Positions 58,207 to 64,000 of a stretch of DNA of 64,000 nt are shown in pieces. Each line of letters starts with the position of its first letter. Position 1 is the stretch's first letter. The notes below the pieces were generated by a model. It was not told where the DNA came from. It saw nothing but the letters and a program-made list of their open reading frames with translations, and did not search any database. This stretch comes from Acanthochromis polyacanthus (taxonomy: Eukaryota; Chordata; Actinopteri; Pomacentridae). The position numbers and the translations under genes were made by a program. The DNA lies in the NCBI RefSeq assembly GCF_021347895.1, contig NC_067131.1:8894653-8958652 (forward strand). Reading direction: 5' to 3'.

Positions 58207-61200
58207 CAGCAGCTCGATACAAATGAAACATAGACAATAAATCAGACAAGAAATGCAAAGCTGGTATGAAAATCAACATATAACAGACCATGGACATCTC
58301 TTATAATTATGCCCAGATGGTAGAATGCATCTGGTGCACCGAATTTGCACTTCAAAATTTTAAAGAGGAGCAATGCTACAAATTTTGTTACTGCATTTTA
58401 AAAGTCATGGAGAGAAAAAGCAGTCTTACATTATGTTATTGCATGTAACAAGCTATAAAGAATACATTATACTAAATTGCAAGCATTATACCTGCTGCAT
58501 TTGCATTGTAGTGGTGGTGTTGTGACAGTGTTACCATACTGCCATTTGCAGTAGCTCAAAACACCACTGTGCTTAAATATAGCTTCATAGAGCCACTTGT
58601 ACAGCTATATGCTCTTAGTTTGGACCCTGGTACCTAATTAGCAACTTTATTTGCATTGTTATTTCCACTGTAACCTGCGCTTTCTATTACTAGAATCATT
58701 TTCTGAGCTGCAAATATCACAAGAAGACCTTTGTTTGCTGTAACTGTGCTGGTCAGTGTTCTCCTGCAGGAGGAAACACGCCCTATGGCTGCTTATAGTT
58801 GGTTTTCTTATCAAAACAATATTAAACAGTTTAATAAAGCAAAAACAAGAGCCTCATACAGTATGCATTCAATGCAGGCCAAATGCATTCAGGTTCCTTA
58901 ATTTAATGCTAATGTGGGAACTGGTTTTCCTTGGATGATTGTGTGGAGTGTCTGGTGTCTGTCTGGGTTTATAACATCATTAATACTTGCCCGCAGAACA
59001 GCATACAGAAAAATCGGACTGCTCATTGACACATTTATTTGAGGTTGTCTCGACCTGTGACCATCTGTGCCTGCCGAGACTACAGATTGAGAGTTGCTTG
59101 ATCCTTAACACACTGCACTTGCGAGGCCAAATTCTCCCAGCATTCACACCATTAGTGCTGGACACCAGCAAGTATCAGGTGTGATAATTACCATCCCCCC
59201 AGGGACAGGGGAGCAGGAAGAGGAGGAGGAGGTGTTTCTAATTTGGAGCTTCACTATGTTTGGCCACCACATTGTCAGCAGGCTCTCATTTGGCACAAAC
59301 AATCGTTGGAGTATAATTAGTTTGGTGGACTGGCATCATATTCAAAATTGCAGACGGGAGTTTTTGCGATAACATTCTTCCCCATCCCAAAAATCCATTT
59401 CATGAGCAGTATTATGATAAGAAATTCTCAACGATCACGAATTTGGCTCTGTAGATTCCATTAAAAATCATTAGCTGCACAATGACCAGGCAACCGCTGT
59501 TGTATTACAGCTCACAGGGTCTTAAAAGTAATCACAGTGTTCCTTCTTCTCAGTGGAAAGGCAGACGTGGAGGAGGAATAAATGAGGTAGCTCTTGATTG
59601 ATACTTAACATCAAATAAGCTTTCTGCTGCGAAGTTCAGTTTAATTAATTAACATGGCCACTTAGAGAAAATGGGTGTTTGGAGGTTGAGAGATGTTGTT
59701 ACAAAGTGGTCACGCGACAGGTTATAACTAAAAATTTCACGTTAGGTTCAGCTCTCGTTCTGCAATCAGACTGTGCCTTGAAAACAGATTTAGTCATATG
59801 GATTATGTCAGAAACATTCTCCACTGCAGCCCACTGTAGATGCTTCTGAGTTACCTCCTCATGCACTCTGGATCCAGTCAACCCTTAAAAATACAAGCAT
59901 CTACTACACTTAAAATATAACCAGCTTCAGATACAGAACGTGATTTGGATTTTAACACATGATGGGAATTTCCGCTTCCATTGTGAGCACAGGGCAGTTT
60001 CTCTGTAAGAACCCGTCCTCTCTGAAATGCAGCCAGAAAGGTGAGTGACCACTTGTACTCAAACTAGAGATTTTTCTCATACAGTGATAGACAAATATAT
60101 CCATTTTGTTTTTTTGTTTTTTTTCAATTAATTTTTTCTTGTCAGTTTTGTTTTCAGGGCTTGGAAGCCAGTGACTTTTAACTTCATATTTTAGCTGAGA
60201 CAGACAGACAGCTAGAGGCTTGGGGGAAACACATCCATCCCCTCCCATCCTAAGCTCTTTATGCCTCACTGTGAGAGTGGTTGGGCTGCTTCCAGGATGG
60301 CTTAAATCATGGCTAAGCCACTGTGGGATTTGGGGTTCCATGCAGCATGTTTTGATTGTGGGTATTTTAATATCTGAATAATGGCGCAAACTGTTGTAGA
60401 AAAACAGCTTAAATCTCTTATTTATGACGTGCAGAACATGCTGTTTTGGTCTTATAAGAGTGGATCTATTCTGTCACATCAAAGAGTTCTAAAATGCCAA
60501 GAGAATCCTGAAGTGACGCCAAATGAACGACGTGACGGATAGAGATGTTCAACAGGATTGAGTCAAAATGTTCGAGGATAGCCGCGTTGTTTTCACAGCT
60601 CAGAAAGGAGGTTGTCAGTTCTCATAGATCAGATCTCTCACCATATACAGAGACCGGTGTCAGACAAACAGAGGATCAGGTTTCAAGCCGCGGGTAGTTA
60701 CAGTGCAACCTATACAACATGAAACACAAACTGAGCACTTGGGTGTAGCTGCCAAGGGTTTAAAGGAGGATCTGGTTTCCAAGTGCTTTAACCTCCATGA
60801 TTATTTTAATATCTGTGCAATATGACTAATGGTTGGAAGCCAAATATCGAGCTACTGCCGTACAGAGTCAAGGCTGGAGTAGTTACTCGTGTTCTGTAAA
60901 ACGTGACTGTTGTTTTAACCTCCACTGATAAAACACATATTTCTACTAAAACTTCTTCTGCTGTTCGACCTCTACTGTGATTGCTAATATGAAGCAAGAT
61001 GGCATAAAACTGAGTAATTATTATTTCTGTACTTTTGCAACTTGCAGCCCAAAGTGCTTCACATAACAGAATAACAATAAGCAGCAAAATATAACAAAAA
61101 CAAATGATACAAAAAATGACCTTCACGAGTGGAAAAACAACTAAAACCATGAAGCAAGAGATGTAACATTACCCAAAATCTGCACCCAGGTTGGAAATAT

Positions 61201-62529
61201 CCACTTCGTTTTTTAAATTCCAAATAGAAGAAGTGTGCAAAACAAGTTTCTGAGGCATTCTTGCACCTAATACCTCAGCTGCCACACCGGATTTATCACG
61301 GCAGATTCACAACTGCAGCAGGGCGACCTGCGCCTCAGAAAAGGTGCAAATTTTACAGCACTGCTCCATCAGAAACCAGAGTCAGAGTGAAACTGAACAA
61401 TGAGATGCCTTAATCGATTGTGAAAACGCTCAAGTCACACCGCTGAAGAAACGCTCTGTTCAGCACTAAAGGAAAAGACAAAAAAGCAACATTCAAAATA
61501 CATAGTGTAAATGAACATCAGGAAACTTGTTGTATATTAATTCATCATTTTACAGCAATAATCCAGCCAGAGGAGTTTAAAAGGTTCACCGAACATATGA
61601 ACATGGTCTCTGGAGCTGTTAGCATCAGGCTGCTTATCATATATAGCATGTTTTGCATTTATGTTCTCCTGAAATGAGATATATATATATATAATATAAT
61701 ATAAATGATGGTAGTATTTTTGCTGTGCTCTGTACCAGAGAAGCACGATCTCATAAATCTAGTCAATGTGATTTGTTGACCAAGCATCTCTGTAGCATCA
61801 CAATGCTTTATTTGTAATGATACATTGTGACTTATCATTAAATCACATAAAGCTGCTGCTACTTGGATATTGCACCACGCCATGTTTCTAGTTCAGTGAC
61901 ATTTCAATTAATTGTTCACCTGTAGTCCCACAGCACATCATTTACCTGCATTTTATGGAGATCAGATGAACTGCAGCTAAATACCCTGTGTGAAATTTTA
62001 CATCAGTGAGGATCATTTTTTAGTCAGACGTTGTGCCTTGAGGACTAACAGTCTTCTTTCATTTTCAAACACTTAATACAAAACATTCTTGGCTTCATCA
62101 GTCTCTTAAAGTGGTGCCGTTCTGTCATTCATTGTAAGTCACTTTTACACTGAAATTCCAATATGGTGAAATCTCATTTTTATTGTGAATTGCTGTCTTT
62201 CCTGTGAAAATACGAAGACATTCCTCATTCCTTAAGCCTCTCGCTAACTAGATAGCAATCCAGCTTTACACTCATTAATGTCCGTTTTCCTCAGTGCTGT
62301 CAATCACAGATGTAGAGGAAGTCTTCTTCCTGAAGGAGGCATGGACAACAGCATTTTACTTGTTTTTAAAGCTACAAACACTGAAACAACCTATTTAGAA
62401 CAGTGCTAAAACCTGGGGGATTATACAGCTATAATAATATTAACCATCTTTGCAGTATTTTGAGGTGAAAATTGGAAAACACATCCTGAGGACGTGTGTG
62501 TGACTTTCAACAATTTGCTGTTAAGAGGT

Positions 62530-63112
62530 CTAATTTGGTAGCCTAGCAGCGCTAGACCCAGCTCTTAAGACACAAGGGTCTAGGAACGCTCAACAGGGAG
62601 GGAGGCGGGCTAAAAGGTTGTCTTTCAAATCACTCTGCAGCAGTTGGGTAGATATACAACCAATCAGTGCAATGAATAGGCTGACGGAGTTCCTAGAGCG
62701 CCGGCGGATTGTGGCTAAGTCCCATTAGCTTCCCAACCAGCAGAGTATATTAAGGATTTGCCATATCCCGTCGGCATAAGTCCAAATACGTCTTTCTTCT
62801 CAATGAAACACTTAAGTGCCGTCCTTTGTTTATCTTTCACGTTGAATTTTAGCTTCAAATCTTTAAGGGCAGTGGCCAAAGCAGAGTCGAAAGATAACTG
62901 TTTATTGTGCGCCGGTTGTTTCTGTCAGAATCGTCGCGCCTCTGTCGTCACTTAGTTACGCCCGCCTTCTGACTCTACACTTCATGGTGATTTGTCCGGC
63001 CAGTTTTAGGAGAATCCAACCTCGAGCCTTATGGAGGGTAACTAGACCCACCCTGGCAGAGAATTAAATTCGTTGCCGTGGGTTGTCTAGCGCGGCTAGG
63101 CTACTAATATGG
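62530..63112 (-). mobile_element. TIR element with 9-bp target duplication, copy 2 (element 62539-63103)
   Basis: The same ends as copy 1 are present in opposite orientation: TAGCCTAGCAGCGCTAGAC at the left and GTCTAGCGCGGCTAGGCTA at the right. Flanks CTAATTTGG and CTAATATGG match at 8 of 9 bases. Read on the minus strand, the first roughly 195 bp and last roughly 170 bp match copy 1. The middle differs and holds a helicase-like coding fragment. The length is 565 bp. Confidence 0.88.
62715..62909 (-). pseudogene. RecQ-like SF2 helicase fragment inside the TIR element
   Basis: On the minus strand 64 codons are open before a stop. They read LKFNVKDKQRTALKCFIEKK followed by DVFGLMPTGYGKSLIY. 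The Lys-Gln plus downstream pattern resembles the Q motif, and MPTGYGKS is a Walker A (motif I) of the type seen in RecQ-like helicases. After SLIY the similarity ends abruptly and the frame runs into element sequence and TAG. No start codon is present; the open frame begins just after a TGA about 15 bases upstream. It is a truncated relic, inferred from motif recognition only. Confidence 0.7.
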
Positions 63113-64000
63113 GACCCTGAATGTTATTATAGGTCCTATATGTTATTCAGAGCTATCCTAAACAGTAATGGAAAGAGCCGTAGTAAGCGCACTATATTTG
63201 TCATCTGCGCAATATTTCTACATAAAGTGATATTGCGCATTAGGTCATGTCGCCCTCCATACGTAACACTGTCCTGCATCAGTGTGACATAATCTTGTTT
63301 GTCCCTATTAGTTAATGCACTTCAGATTGCACTGTGTTGTTGATGCATAAATGTTTTTAGGTCTGACCTAGTCCAGCTGCTGTCACGACTTTCATGAAAA
63401 GTGACCTGGGCGCTCATTCAGACGTGCAGTTGCCACTCAGCGGATGCCGTCAGATTATTGGAAAGGAGTACATGTCTGAAAGGAGCTTTGGAAAACATTA
63501 CCCTCTATATATTTGAATGATATTTTTCAAGCGGACAAAAAGAAAATAACCAGTTGGTTGAAATGCTTTTTGCTTAAGTTCCTCAGTTAGTGGCCTTGCT
63601 CATAAAAGTCAAATGGAGTCCGAGTACCTTTTTGCAACCTTTTCATGCTGCTGGGTCAAATGTTCCCTCAGTGGGAGGATGGGAAAATGTTATTTTGCAA
63701 GAAACACAGTTTAGACTCCAAATGTGGTCGGTAAACATGGCTTTATTTGCTGCATAATTGGCGTCATGAATTTTTCATTTGGACAGAAAAAGGCTACTCA
63801 CCAAACACTTCACATGTTGTATGAATAGTTAAAAGGTGAACTAAGAGTCTTGCTGAAAAATTTTAATTTATCGCCTCATTAAACTTCCAACATCATTCAT
63901 CCTTCCTTAGTAGAGCTCTGGGACTCACTCATGTCATGGCCTTGCTCCACATTTCTACTTCTCCCTCACTGCCAATGTCATGTCCATTCAAATTCAGGTG

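Larger units (their letters stand above)
51257..64000 (+). other. kcnma1 intron 2 (incomplete, more than 12.7 kb)
   Basis: No further exon of kcnma1 or other gene is recognised to the window end. The intron holds the two 9-bp-duplication elements at 55471-56023 and 62539-63103, a LINE tail near 58160 and TA-rich simple sequence near 61678-61704. Confidence 0.8.

Overview
The window is vertebrate genomic DNA, almost certainly from a teleost fish. It holds large intron-split genes with GT/AG junctions, two fish-type Tc1 transposons, tRNA-derived SINEs, several familiar teleost interspersed repeats and a gamma-type endogenous retrovirus. I cannot name the species. All exon boundaries were read by eye from splice sites, reading-frame phase and recognition of the encoded protein.

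Two genes lie head to tail on the + strand. The first is the 3' part of dlg5 (Discs large homolog 5, a MAGUK scaffold): 28 coding exons from 1503 to the stop at 35005-35007, every junction phase-compatible, encoding 1698 residues. In order these give a coiled coil, PDZ1, PDZ2, a long Ser/Pro-rich linker, PDZ3, PDZ4, SH3 and a guanylate-kinase-like domain. The first part of the protein (about 200-300 residues) lies upstream of the window. About 2.3 kb after the dlg5 stop begins kcnma1 (BK/Slo1 potassium channel alpha subunit). Exon 1 (37327-37563) encodes the extracellular N-terminus, S0 and the cysteine cluster of the S0-S1 loop. Exon 2 (51113-51256) encodes the rest of that loop and the start of S1. 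The remaining exons are beyond 64000. The same dlg5-kcnma1 tandem order is known in mammals, so this is conserved linkage. The a or b teleost paralogue cannot be assigned from the sequence alone.

Mobile DNA is the main accessory content. A 1635-bp Tc1 element (4619-6253) in dlg5 intron 3 has an uninterrupted 344-residue DD34E transposase and 213-bp inverted repeats. A second copy in the opposite orientation (23439-25072, intron 18) is broken by a 2-base deletion near its start. Between them, an antisense 7-kb provirus (13820-20788) with two LTRs that I read as identical over 384 bp sits only 13 bp beyond a dlg5 splice donor. It has a tRNA-Tyr type primer site and degraded gag, pol and env. 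A pair of non-autonomous terminal-inverted-repeat elements with 9-bp target duplications lies in kcnma1 intron 2 (55471-56023 and 62539-63103). The second carries a short in-frame fragment resembling the Q-motif/Walker A region of a RecQ-like helicase, the most unusual thing in the window.

The rest is intron and a short intergenic region: 13.5 kb of kcnma1 intron 1, more than 12.7 kb of intron 2, scattered older repeats (SINEs, hAT-like fragments, LINE tails, degenerate satellites) and simple repeats. I see no CRISPR array, no bona fide tRNA or rRNA gene and no other protein-coding gene.
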